Positions 1 to 5,511 of a stretch of DNA of 9,353 nt are shown here, piece after piece. The DNA is taken from the NCBI GenBank assembly GCA_964523735.1, contig CAZFYZ010000142.1:1-9353 (forward strand). The letters run 5' to 3'. Below the pieces are notes generated by a model, which was not told the DNA's origin, ran no database searches, and saw only the letters and a list, made by a program, of their open reading frames with translations. The stretch is from CAZFYZ01 sp964523735. GTDB taxonomy: Bacteria > Armatimonadota > UBA5829. Positions within the stretch are counted from its first letter, which is position 1. The number at the start of each line of letters is the position of its first letter. The translations under genes and the position numbers were made by a program.

Positions 1-749
1 TTTTCGAGCCGCGCTTCCTCTATCACTGCGACCGCATGGGCTACATCGTCTGGGGCGAGTTCCCTGACTGGGGCTGCCATGGATACGGTCCGGGGCATGA
101 TCACTGGAAGCCGGGCGCGAACTACATCACCCAATGGGTCGAGGAGGTCGAGCGCGACTACTCGCACCCCGCAATCGTCGGCTGGTGTCCGCTCAATGAG
201 ACTTGGCAGGACATTACCGACCGCATCTATACGCACGATGAGATCCATCAGGGTATGTGGCGGGCGACCAAGCTCGCTGACCGCACCAGGCCCGTGCTGG
301 ACGTATCCGGCTATGCGCATCGTGTTCTGGAGACCGACATCTACGATAGCCACGACTACGAGCAGGATCCGGCCAAGTTCAAGGAGAACCACGACAAGCT
401 CCTCGAGGGCAAGCCATTCATCAACGGCGACCGGAGATGCTCCACGCCTTACAAGGGTCAGCCCTACTTCTGCAGCGAGTTCGGCGGAATCCGCTGGAAT
501 CCCGCGCAGGCTGAGAGCCACGAGTCCTGGGGTTATGGTGATGCTCCCAAGTCACTCGAGGAGTTCTACACCCGCTTCGAGGGCCTCTGCGCCGCACTGC
601 TGGACAACCCGATGATGTTCGGTTACTGCTACACCCAGCTCACCGACGTTTTCCAGGAGCAGAACGGCATCTACTACTTCGACCGCTCGTCGAAGTTCGA
701 CATGGAGCGGATCAAGGCTGCGCAGGTGCGGAAGGCCGCGATAGAGTAG
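1..749 (+). CDS. Glycoside hydrolase family 2 enzyme, C-terminal part (5' end outside window)
   Basis: The frame is open from position 3 and ends with TAG at 747-749, so about 248 C-terminal residues are present. Known GH2 landmarks appear in order: an opening stretch EPRFLYHCDRMGYIVWGEFP, typical of the start of the GH2 TIM barrel; WCPLNETW, whose Glu (fragment residue 66) matches the acid/base of the GH2 Asn-Glu motif; and FCSEFGGI, whose Glu (residue 159) matches the nucleophile. The later GYCYTQLTDVFQEQNGIYYFDR block is also family-typical. Together these indicate a retaining exo-glycosidase of the beta-galactosidase/beta-glucuronidase/mannosidase type with an intact catalytic pair. Substrate cannot be deduced, and the sugar-binding N-terminal domains and any signal peptide lie outside the window. 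An ATG at 36 is internal, because homology continues upstream of it. The next gene starts 97 bp downstream on the same strand, so co-transcription is possible. Confidence 0.93.
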   Translation, partial: FEPRFLYHCDRMGYIVWGEFPDWGCHGYGPGHDHWKPGANYITQWVEEVERDYSHPAIVGWCPLNETWQDITDRIYTHDEIHQGMWRATKLADRTRPVLDVSGYAHRVLETDIYDSHDYEQDPAKFKENHDKLLEGKPFINGDRRCSTPYKGQPYFCSEFGGIRWNPAQAESHESWGYGDAPKSLEEFYTRFEGLCAALLDNPMMFGYCYTQLTDVFQEQNGIYYFDRSSKFDMERIKAAQVRKAAIE

Positions 750-846
750 TAAGTGTACGTAAACGGGAATGCCCGGAACTACCCGCGGGCGACACTATTT
801 GCTCAGATCAGATTCTGGACGCTGAGCTGCTTGAGAGGGGTCTAAG

Positions 847-2082
847 ATGAACTTACGTGTTGCGCTTCTACCTGTGATGGCCAGTGCGGCCATCCTCTCG
901 TTGTCTGCCGTTGGATCGGGTGCGGAGCAAGCCCGCCAGAACCCGGCGGACGGATCTGGCGGTAAGCCGCAGGCGATCCAGTACAACGCAAAGCCGTTCT
1001 TCCCGATAGGTGTGTGGTTCGAGGGCGATCCAAACTGGGCTGGTTCCCCCAGTGATCCTGCCGGTGCGCGCGCCTACTACGATCGGAGCTTCGCTGATAT
1101 CGCCGCGCACGGGTTCAACACCGTTGTCGTGCCCAACTGCCCTGAGGAGCTCTGGGAGACCTTGCTGCAATCCGCCAAGGACAATGGCATCAAGGTGGTT
1201 CTGGAGATCGTGCCAATCAGAGAGCTGATAATGAACACAGCCTCAACGGATGCGCAGTTCAGCGCGGAGGCGAAGCGAGTCTACCAGAAGATCGGCAAGT
1301 ACTCCTCACTGTTGCGCTACCAGACGAGGGACGAGCCGTGGACGGAACTGGTACCGAACTGGGTAAAGGCGCAGCGAGCGCTGCATGCCGTGGACCCAAC
1401 AAGGCCGGCGTTCTCCTGTTTCTGCAACCCTGGGCCGCTTGAGTCGCTGCTCCAGATAACCACGTTGGGGGAGGCGGTCTTCGACATCTATCCGCTTGGT
1501 CCCAACGCCCCATCGCAAACCCTCGGCAACTTCGTAGCCACGCTGGATTCCTATACGCAGGTCGCCAGCGGAGTCACACGTTGGCCGGTCCTGCAGTCGT
1601 TCTACAAGGCTGGCTCCTGGCGTTACCCGACACCTGAGGAGCTGCGCGCGATGACCTACCTGTCGCTGGCGTCAGGGGCGAAAGGAATGTTCTACTTTAT
1701 CTACCAGAGTCTGCCGCAGCACCCGGAGAATCTGGGTGGACTTGTAGATGCCAATGGCGATCCTCTGCCGCTGTACGCGACGGCCACCGCCTTGGCCAAG
1801 GAGCTTAAGTCGGTCTCAGGCCTGATGCTTTCACTGAAGCCGGCCACTTGTACTCCCAAGGTGACGGGCGACGCGAAGGTCAGCGCATTCACGGGCAAGT
1901 CGGATAGGCAGGTGCTGATCGTTGCCAGCACTCGGCCGGACGCTGCAATGACCGCTGTCCTTGGCTTGGACTGTGATGGCGACTGGACCGATGCCATCTC
2001 CGGAGAGACGTTCACGACCATCGGCAAGAGCCTGACGATACCCCTTGCCCCCGGCGCAGGCCGTGTGCTCGTGTCCGAGTGA
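847..2082 (+). CDS. Secreted glycosidase-like TIM-barrel protein, family not assigned
   Basis: This is a 411-aa protein. The start is supported by GAGAGGGG at 833-840, 6 nt before the ATG. Residues 1-26 form a signal peptide (basic N-terminus, hydrophobic stretch, likely cleavage after SGA, before EQ), so the product is exported. The mature part begins with a FPIGVWFEGDP segment (about 52-62), then an alternating beta/alpha pattern with AAHGFNTVVVPNCPEELW and GIKVVLEIVP, an RDEPW motif (161-165), and PEELRAMTYLSLASGAKGMF near 263-282. That order is what I expect of clan-A-like glycosidase barrels, where an Asp/Glu-Pro motif often carries the acid/base; E163 is my candidate and the nucleophile is not evident. 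Residues about 333-411 look like a C-terminal beta-sandwich. Its position directly after a GH2 gene suggests a partner in glycan degradation. The fold is a moderately firm inference; activity and substrate are unknown. Confidence 0.8.
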   Translation: MNLRVALLPVMASAAILSLSAVGSGAEQARQNPADGSGGKPQAIQYNAKPFFPIGVWFEGDPNWAGSPSDPAGARAYYDRSFADIAAHGFNTVVVPNCPEELWETLLQSAKDNGIKVVLEIVPIRELIMNTASTDAQFSAEAKRVYQKIGKYSSLLRYQTRDEPWTELVPNWVKAQRALHAVDPTRPAFSCFCNPGPLESLLQITTLGEAVFDIYPLGPNAPSQTLGNFVATLDSYTQVASGVTRWPVLQSFYKAGSWRYPTPEELRAMTYLSLASGAKGMFYFIYQSLPQHPENLGGLVDANGDPLPLYATATALAKELKSVSGLMLSLKPATCTPKVTGDAKVSAFTGKSDRQVLIVASTRPDAAMTAVLGLDCDGDWTDAISGETFTTIGKSLTIPLAPGAGRVLVSE

Positions 2083-2121
2083 AGGTCTGCGCGAGGACTT
2101 CCCTTCTGTGAATTGTTGATC

Positions 2122-2148
2122 GGGTGCGATGTGCGTTGCATCGCACCC
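2122..2148 (+). terminator. Strong hairpin about 40 nt after the glycosidase-like gene
   Basis: GGGTGCGAT (2122-2130) and ATCGCACCC (2140-2148) are perfect reverse complements around a 9-nt loop whose ends can add one more G-C pair. It lies 39 nt after the stop at 2082, a normal position for a transcript 3' end. No T-run follows, so it is not a classical intrinsic terminator; it may be a 3'-stabilising or U-tract-less terminator hairpin. It also abuts the left edge of the GH2 remnant. Confidence 0.45.
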
Positions 2149-2153
2149 CCAAG

Positions 2154-2259
2154 AGTGTCTTCCAAGAGGAGAATGTTGTCTATTGCTTCGACCGCTCCAG
2201 CAAGTTAGCGTGGAGCGGTCAGGCCCGCGCAGGTGTGGAGGGCCGCGATGGAGGAATGA
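2154..2259 (+). pseudogene. Frameshifted 3' remnant of a second GH2 glycosidase gene
   Basis: This stretch aligns with the 3' end of the GH2 gene at the left edge (about 645-749). Positions 2157-2204 encode VFQEENVVYCFDRSSK against VFQEQNGIYYFDRSSK, identical at 12 of 16 residues by my count. Several of the nucleotide differences are synonymous third-position changes. Beyond that Lys codon two single-base deletions relative to the intact gene shift the frame. From 2221 the homologous frame reads RPAQVWRAAMEE and stops at TGA 2257-2259, matching KAAQVRKAAIE and its stop. Upstream of about 2154 the similarity fades, so only the last 35 or so codons survive. The synonymous differences suggest it was a functioning paralogue that diverged before decay, not a fresh partial duplication. 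A GTG-initiated 63-codon frame (2124-2315) runs through it but leaves the homologous frame and is probably not a gene. Confidence 0.75.
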
Positions 2260-2357
2260 GGAAGGGCAAAGCATCTGATGCCGAAATCCGCAACTGGTAC
2301 TCAATATGGGCTTGATCAGATATGGCGCATAAATGCGAATATAGGAGGTGTGGCCTG

Positions 2358-3185
2358 ATGTTACATCGCCTCTGCACGGTGGTGGTTGGGCTGCTGCTCG
2401 CTCTCGTGCTCTGTGGGTGTCAGGATAGCAGGGTAGAGATCGGCCTAATGATCATTGATAGGTTCAGCCCTGGGGCTCAAGGCTTGGAACGGGAGGTAGT
2501 TCTGATTCTGCCAGAAGGAGATGCGGGCCAGGACGTAATGAGCCGCCTTCTGGTGCAGGCTCAGAGCGAAGGCTGGATTACTGTTGCAGGACCTGGGGCC
2601 GCACAATCGATTGGTGATCATTACCAGGACACAGGTAGACTCAGCCACGAACTGAATGCCACAGAGCTGACCGGTGAGGTCATGTCCGCCCGCAGAGCAT
2701 TTGCCATCACCCAACAGGCGGATGCTGGCGTCTTCACTGCTCTCTTCGCACCGGCATACAGAGTTGGTGATGGCGGACATGGCAAGCATTCCGCCACCGG
2801 ACACATAGCGGCCAACGCGATCTGGAGGGCTATCCAGGCCGAGTCTGCACGCTACTTGACGTCTCGGGGCTATTCTGCCGAACAGCTTGCTGTAGGTTTC
2901 CAGTATCCAGTTGCATGGACCATCATATGTTCTGGGCGTGACGTGACAACGACTCGCGGCAAAGTCCACACCTACGGGAGAGAGGCGCTTGTGCAGACTA
3001 ACATGTATGGGCCTGAATTCCTTGCTGAGATGCCGATCACCGTCGAGTGGCGCGAACCATCGTATGTTGGTCATATCATGATCCTGGCTGTAGTGTTGGC
3101 TGCGCTTGCCGGCGCTGTTCTATACATCGCCGCACGCAGCCGCGCGGGGCGCAACGCCCCTGGCCCTCCGATCGGCAGGCAGTAA
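2358..3185 (+). CDS. Predicted lipoprotein with extra C-terminal membrane helix, function unknown
   Basis: I choose the ATG at 2358 because AGGAGG (2343-2348) precedes it by 9 nt; the in-frame ATG at 2322 has no such site. The 275-aa product starts with a basic N-terminus, a hydrophobic core (about 7-18) and a lipobox ending LCGC, so Cys21 should be lipidated and the chain exported. Residues 22-237 form a soluble domain with no motif I recognise; it contains a GDGGHGKHSATGH stretch (137-149) rich in Gly and His, and a Tyr/Pro-containing FQYPVAW (181-187). Residues about 238-259 form a second hydrophobic helix followed by a basic, Pro/Gly-rich tail, consistent with a C-terminus in the cytoplasm. 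The protein would thus be anchored at both ends. It lies about 100 bp after the GH2 remnant; no operon partner with a known role is visible. No function is assigned. Confidence 0.8.
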   Translation: MLHRLCTVVVGLLLALVLCGCQDSRVEIGLMIIDRFSPGAQGLEREVVLILPEGDAGQDVMSRLLVQAQSEGWITVAGPGAAQSIGDHYQDTGRLSHELNATELTGEVMSARRAFAITQQADAGVFTALFAPAYRVGDGGHGKHSATGHIAANAIWRAIQAESARYLTSRGYSAEQLAVGFQYPVAWTIICSGRDVTTTRGKVHTYGREALVQTNMYGPEFLAEMPITVEWREPSYVGHIMILAVVLAALAGAVLYIAARSRAGRNAPGPPIGRQ

Positions 3186-3260
3186 GCATCGCCGTCGCCG
3201 TGAGGCGATCGGCCCGCTGTTTCGTCGATACTCTGCAAGCACCAACCGAGGTGATAGGCA

Positions 3261-3584
3261 ATGTCCTCCACTGAACCTGAAAAGGACGAACTGCTGTGGG
3301 AGTGTGTGGGGTACCATGAACCGAACGATCACAACGCCCTGATGACCTTCCGTGCGGCTGTCCCCGGAGGCTGGCTCGTGGCAGTGAGAGGTCTGTTCAG
3401 ACCAAGCGGCAAACCCTCTCCTCGTGAGAGCAGCAGACCTGCGGAGATGCATGTACCTGGAGCATTTCGTCCCCCTGACTTCTGGGGCGGGCTGACGTTC
3501 TACCCCGACCCAGGCCACCAGTGGGGCGACTTCGTCTGCCCAGTCGAGGAGCCGAGGATAGGCTTCAGGACTCATGAGGAGTGA
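3261..3584 (+). CDS. Hypothetical protein, 107 aa
   Basis: The ATG is preceded by GAGGTGA (3248-3254) at a 6-nt spacing, a good ribosome binding site, which is the main reason to accept this short frame. The predicted protein is soluble, with no signal peptide or membrane helix. It is rich in Trp, Pro and Gly, with a WGGLTFYPDPGHQWGDF segment (residues about 75-91) that looks like a structured core or binding loop. It begins 75 bp after the lipoprotein gene on the same strand and could share its transcript. I do not recognise the family. The opposite-strand frame over the same bases has no ribosome binding site that I can see and is probably a shadow. Confidence 0.6.
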   Translation: MSSTEPEKDELLWECVGYHEPNDHNALMTFRAAVPGGWLVAVRGLFRPSGKPSPRESSRPAEMHVPGAFRPPDFWGGLTFYPDPGHQWGDFVCPVEEPRIGFRTHEE

Positions 3585-3649
3585 GACCGGCCTGGCGGCA
3601 TAACGACGCGGTGGAGCGCCGTGCTTGGAAGACTCCGAGCGCACGCCCT

Positions 3650-3678
3650 TTGCGTTGCACCAGTTCATCTGCTAGAAT
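3650..3678 (+). promoter_or_regulatory. Extended -10 promoter for the riboswitch-thi4 transcript
   Basis: TAGAAT (3673-3678) matches the -10 consensus at five of six bases and is preceded by TGC, giving an extended -10 (TGnTAGAAT). A weak -35-like TTGCGT lies at 3650-3655, 17 bp upstream. Transcription would start near 3685, just before the first paired element of the riboswitch, which is the position expected for its promoter. Confidence 0.65.
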
Positions 3679-3689
3679 AGCCCCAATAT

Positions 3690-3784
3690 CCCGCTGGGGG
3701 TGCTGCGTAAGCGGCTGAGACTCCGATGTGATCGGAGGTCCCTTGGAACCTGATCCGGTTAGTACCGGCGTAGGAAATGCGGTT
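3690..3784 (+). promoter_or_regulatory. TPP riboswitch (THI element)
   Basis: The aptamer carries the THI-box signature: CTGGGGGTGC near the 5' end, GGCTGAGA (3713-3720), a variable stem CTCCGAT/ATCGGAG (3721-3727 with 3731-3737), CCCTTGGAACCTGATC (3740-3755), the GG-rich stem CCGG/CCGG around TTAGTA, and GCGTAGGAA (3768-3776). CCGC (3691-3694) can pair with GCGG (3779-3782) to close P1. It precedes the thiazole synthase gene, so the expected role is feedback repression by thiamine pyrophosphate. P1 closure lies about 85 nt before the start codon. Confidence 0.95.
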
Positions 3785-3832
3785 TGGGTCGCAGAGTCCG
3801 AAGACTTCATCTTCGCTCACGTTGTTTGCGGC

Positions 3833-3860
3833 GACCTCCGGCGAGGAAACTCATTGGAGG
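3833..3860 (+). promoter_or_regulatory. Riboswitch expression platform: Shine-Dalgarno sequestering stem
   Basis: The thi4 ribosome binding site GGAGG (3856-3860), 8 nt before the ATG at 3869, can pair with CCTCC at 3835-3839; two G-U pairs (3840-3841 with 3854-3855) extend this to seven pairs around a 12-nt loop. The same upstream strand, GACCTCCG (3833-3840), is a perfect 8-nt complement of CGGAGGTC (3733-3740) inside the aptamer. This suggests two exclusive folds controlling translation. The structure is inferred from base pairing only. A separate 6-bp hairpin (3799-3804 with 3810-3815) lies between them. Confidence 0.55.
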
Positions 3861-3868
3861 CACAGCAA

Positions 3869-4705
3869 ATGGCTGTCGAGCAGAACGTATTCCCCACACC
3901 ATCCTCAGAGAAGAACGTCACCCGCGCGCTTGTCCGCGAGTTTGCCCGCGAGTTCGATGACTACGTCGAGAGCGATGTCCTCATCGCCGGCGGAGGTCCC
4001 AGCGGGCTGATTTGCGCAAAGATCCTGGCCGAGAACGGCATCAAGGTGATGATCGTCGAGCGCAACAACTATCTCGGCGGCGGGTTCTGGGTCGGCGGAT
4101 ATCTGATGAACAAAGTGATCTTCCGCGCGCCGGCGGACAAGATCGTTGCCGAACTCGGTATCCCTCAGATAGAGGCCGAGCCCGGGCTCTTCGTATCTGA
4201 CGGCCCCCACGCTTGCTCGAAGCTCATCGCCGCGGCCTGCGATGCCGGAGCAAAGATCCTCAACGCCACAGTAGTAGATGACGTCGTCCTGCGTGAGGGG
4301 AACAGAGTCGCTGGACTGGTCATCAACTGGTCGTCTGTGCAACTGCTCCCGAAGCAGGTGCGGTGCGTGGACCCTGTCGCCATCGAAAGCAAGCTCGTGA
4401 TAGATGCCACCGGCCACGATGCGGCGATCGTGAGCATGCTCGCGGATCGCGGCCTCTCGAGCGTTCCTGGCTGCGGCCCGATGTGGGTGGACAAGTCCGA
4501 AAACGACGTTGTTACGCACACCGGCTTGGTTCACCCGGGGCTGATCGCCATCGGTATGTCCGTCTCGTCAGTCTATGGCCTGACCAGGATGGGCCCGTCG
4601 TTTGGCTCGATGCTGATCTCCGGGATCAGGGGCGCCGAGATCGCTATGCAGGCGCTTAGTGGCATGCAGCTTGATTCCTGCGGCGCCGAACCCGCACTCG
4701 TCTAA
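3869..4705 (+). CDS. thi4: THI4-type thiazole synthase
   Basis: The 278-aa product starts at the ATG with GGAGG 8 nt upstream; the open frame continues upstream into the riboswitch, so earlier starts are rejected. THI4 enzymes build the adenylated thiazole precursor of thiamine from NAD, glycine and a sulfur source in the cytoplasm. Seen here: an N-terminal dinucleotide-binding GGGPSGL (41-47) with VERNNYLGGGFW following, the GGYLMNKVIFRAPA block, GLVINWS (149-155), CVDP with Cys166 and Asp168, ATGHD (180-184), and the family C-terminus MGPSFGSMLISGIRGAEIA. Length matches prokaryotic THI4 proteins, some of which are mislabelled ribose-1,5-bisphosphate isomerase. Cys166 aligns with yeast Cys205, the sulfur donor of single-turnover THI4, whereas archaeal sulfide-using enzymes have His there. 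Placement directly behind a TPP riboswitch confirms the thiamine role. No other thiamine gene is visible. Confidence 0.92.
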   Translation: MAVEQNVFPTPSSEKNVTRALVREFAREFDDYVESDVLIAGGGPSGLICAKILAENGIKVMIVERNNYLGGGFWVGGYLMNKVIFRAPADKIVAELGIPQIEAEPGLFVSDGPHACSKLIAAACDAGAKILNATVVDDVVLREGNRVAGLVINWSSVQLLPKQVRCVDPVAIESKLVIDATGHDAAIVSMLADRGLSSVPGCGPMWVDKSENDVVTHTGLVHPGLIAIGMSVSSVYGLTRMGPSFGSMLISGIRGAEIAMQALSGMQLDSCGAEPALV

Positions 4706-4729
4706 CGCTCTATTCGGTGATATCTGCCT

Positions 4730-4754
4730 CGGGAGCGATGACATGTCGCTCCCG
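4730..4754. terminator. Hairpin between convergent thi4 and VOC genes
   Basis: CGGGAGCGA (4730-4738) and TCGCTCCCG (4746-4754) form a perfect 9-bp stem with a 7-nt loop, 24 nt after the thi4 stop and 73 nt beyond the VOC stop on the other strand. A position between convergent genes suits a bidirectional transcript end, but there is no T-run on either side, so a classical intrinsic terminator is not shown. The rest of 4706-4827 holds nothing I can identify. Confidence 0.5.
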
Positions 4755-4827
4755 ACGCAAACCTGAGAGCGTCTGAAGGTGGTCCCTTCGACTGAACTCG
4801 CGGGAGGTCAGGGGGCCCGAGTGCGGC

Positions 4828-5331
4828 CTAGATCGCCTGGCCTGCTTGGCATTCTCCCTCGCCCATCTGACTGAAGAACTCCTGTGCGCGCCGGTGCATC
4901 TCTTCCTCGGAGACGTCCTCCTTATGCGATGCAACCGCCCAGTGATGCCCGAACGGATCTATGACTGACCCCATCCTGTCGCCCCAGAACATGTCTTCGG
5001 GAGCCATTTCCTCCTGGGCGCCGGCTTCCACGGCTCTGCGATACGCGGCGTCCGCGTCAGGTACAGATAGGTAGAAGCCCGTCGTGAACCCGCCAAGCGA
5101 GCTGGGCGATTTGCCTCCCATGCCCGGCATTTCATCGCTCAGGTAGAACAAGGTGTTGCCTATTTTCAGCTCCGCATGCATTATGCCTTTGCCGCCGGGG
5201 CCGGCCATACGCATGACCTCTTCAGCGCCGAAAGCGTTCTTGTAGAACTCGATCGCCTTCGCACCGTCGGAGACGGTGATCCCCGAGGTTAGAGTCTGGG
5301 TTTGCATAGAAACGTCAGTGGTCTCTGGCAT
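4828..5331 (-). CDS. VOC family protein, PhnB/glyoxalase-like
   Basis: On the minus strand the ATG at 5331 is preceded by AGGAGAG about 5 nt away, which supports the longer start over the in-frame Met nine codons in. The 167-aa protein has the paired beta-alpha-beta-beta-beta modules of the vicinal oxygen chelate fold: AIEFYKNAFGAEEVMRMAGPGGK with HAELKIGNTLFYLSDE in the first half, and GFYLSVPDADAAYRRAVEAGA with WGDRMGSVIDPFGHHWAVASHKEDV in the second. The last block and the EEEMHRRAQEFF tail are typical of the PhnB-like subgroup, most of whose members have no proven substrate. Any name such as glyoxalase or bleomycin resistance protein would overstate what is known. It is a single gene, divergent from the isomerase-like gene across a 180-bp gap in which I find no convincing promoter. 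Confidence 0.9.
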   Translation of the reverse strand: MPETTDVSMQTQTLTSGITVSDGAKAIEFYKNAFGAEEVMRMAGPGGKGIMHAELKIGNTLFYLSDEMPGMGGKSPSSLGGFTTGFYLSVPDADAAYRRAVEAGAQEEMAPEDMFWGDRMGSVIDPFGHHWAVASHKEDVSEEEMHRRAQEFFSQMGEGECQAGQAI

Positions 5332-5511
5332 AGTATCTCTCCTGGTGGTATCTTCTGGGCCGAAGCCCTATCCAGGCAAAGCATACCCACAACGAGCAGT
5401 AGCTCAAGCTTTCCGTGTGGTGGCAACTCTCACCCCATCAACGAGTTCATCCGAAGAAGGATATTGCCGATCTCGTTCCGTATTTGATTGACGAGAGGCA
5501 AAGGTCAAGCT

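Noticed and set aside
764..790. Short GC palindromes (CGGG/CCCG, CCCGCGGG) after the GH2 stop
   Set aside because: Four-base stems in GC-rich DNA are expected by chance and no T-run follows.
2124..2315. 63-aa frame starting with GTG after the glycosidase-like gene
   Set aside because: Its middle is the GH2 relic, and it leaves the homologous frame at the deletions; the GTG lies inside the hairpin and has no ribosome binding site.
2320..2342. Dyad CGCAT/ATGCG just before the lipoprotein ribosome site as an operator
   Set aside because: Only five bases per arm match and the flanks are out of register.
2445..3074. 209-codon minus-strand frame antisense to the lipoprotein gene
   Set aside because: No ribosome site or family features; the plus-strand frame has a strong SD, lipobox and membrane helix.
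3611..3650. Imperfect stem around GTGCTTGGA and TCCGAGCGCAC as a terminator after the small orphan gene
   Set aside because: The pairing needs bulges and wobble pairs and has no proper T-run.
3728..3868. Upstream extension of the thi4 frame
   Set aside because: It starts inside the TPP aptamer and does not resemble THI4; the ATG at 3869 has a well-placed GGAGG.
3905..4534. 209-codon minus-strand frame antisense to thi4
   Set aside because: Codon-position shadow of the strongly supported thi4 gene.
5332..5511. Promoters for the divergent VOC and isomerase-like genes
   Set aside because: No pair of -35 and -10 hexamers with acceptable spacing was found on either strand.
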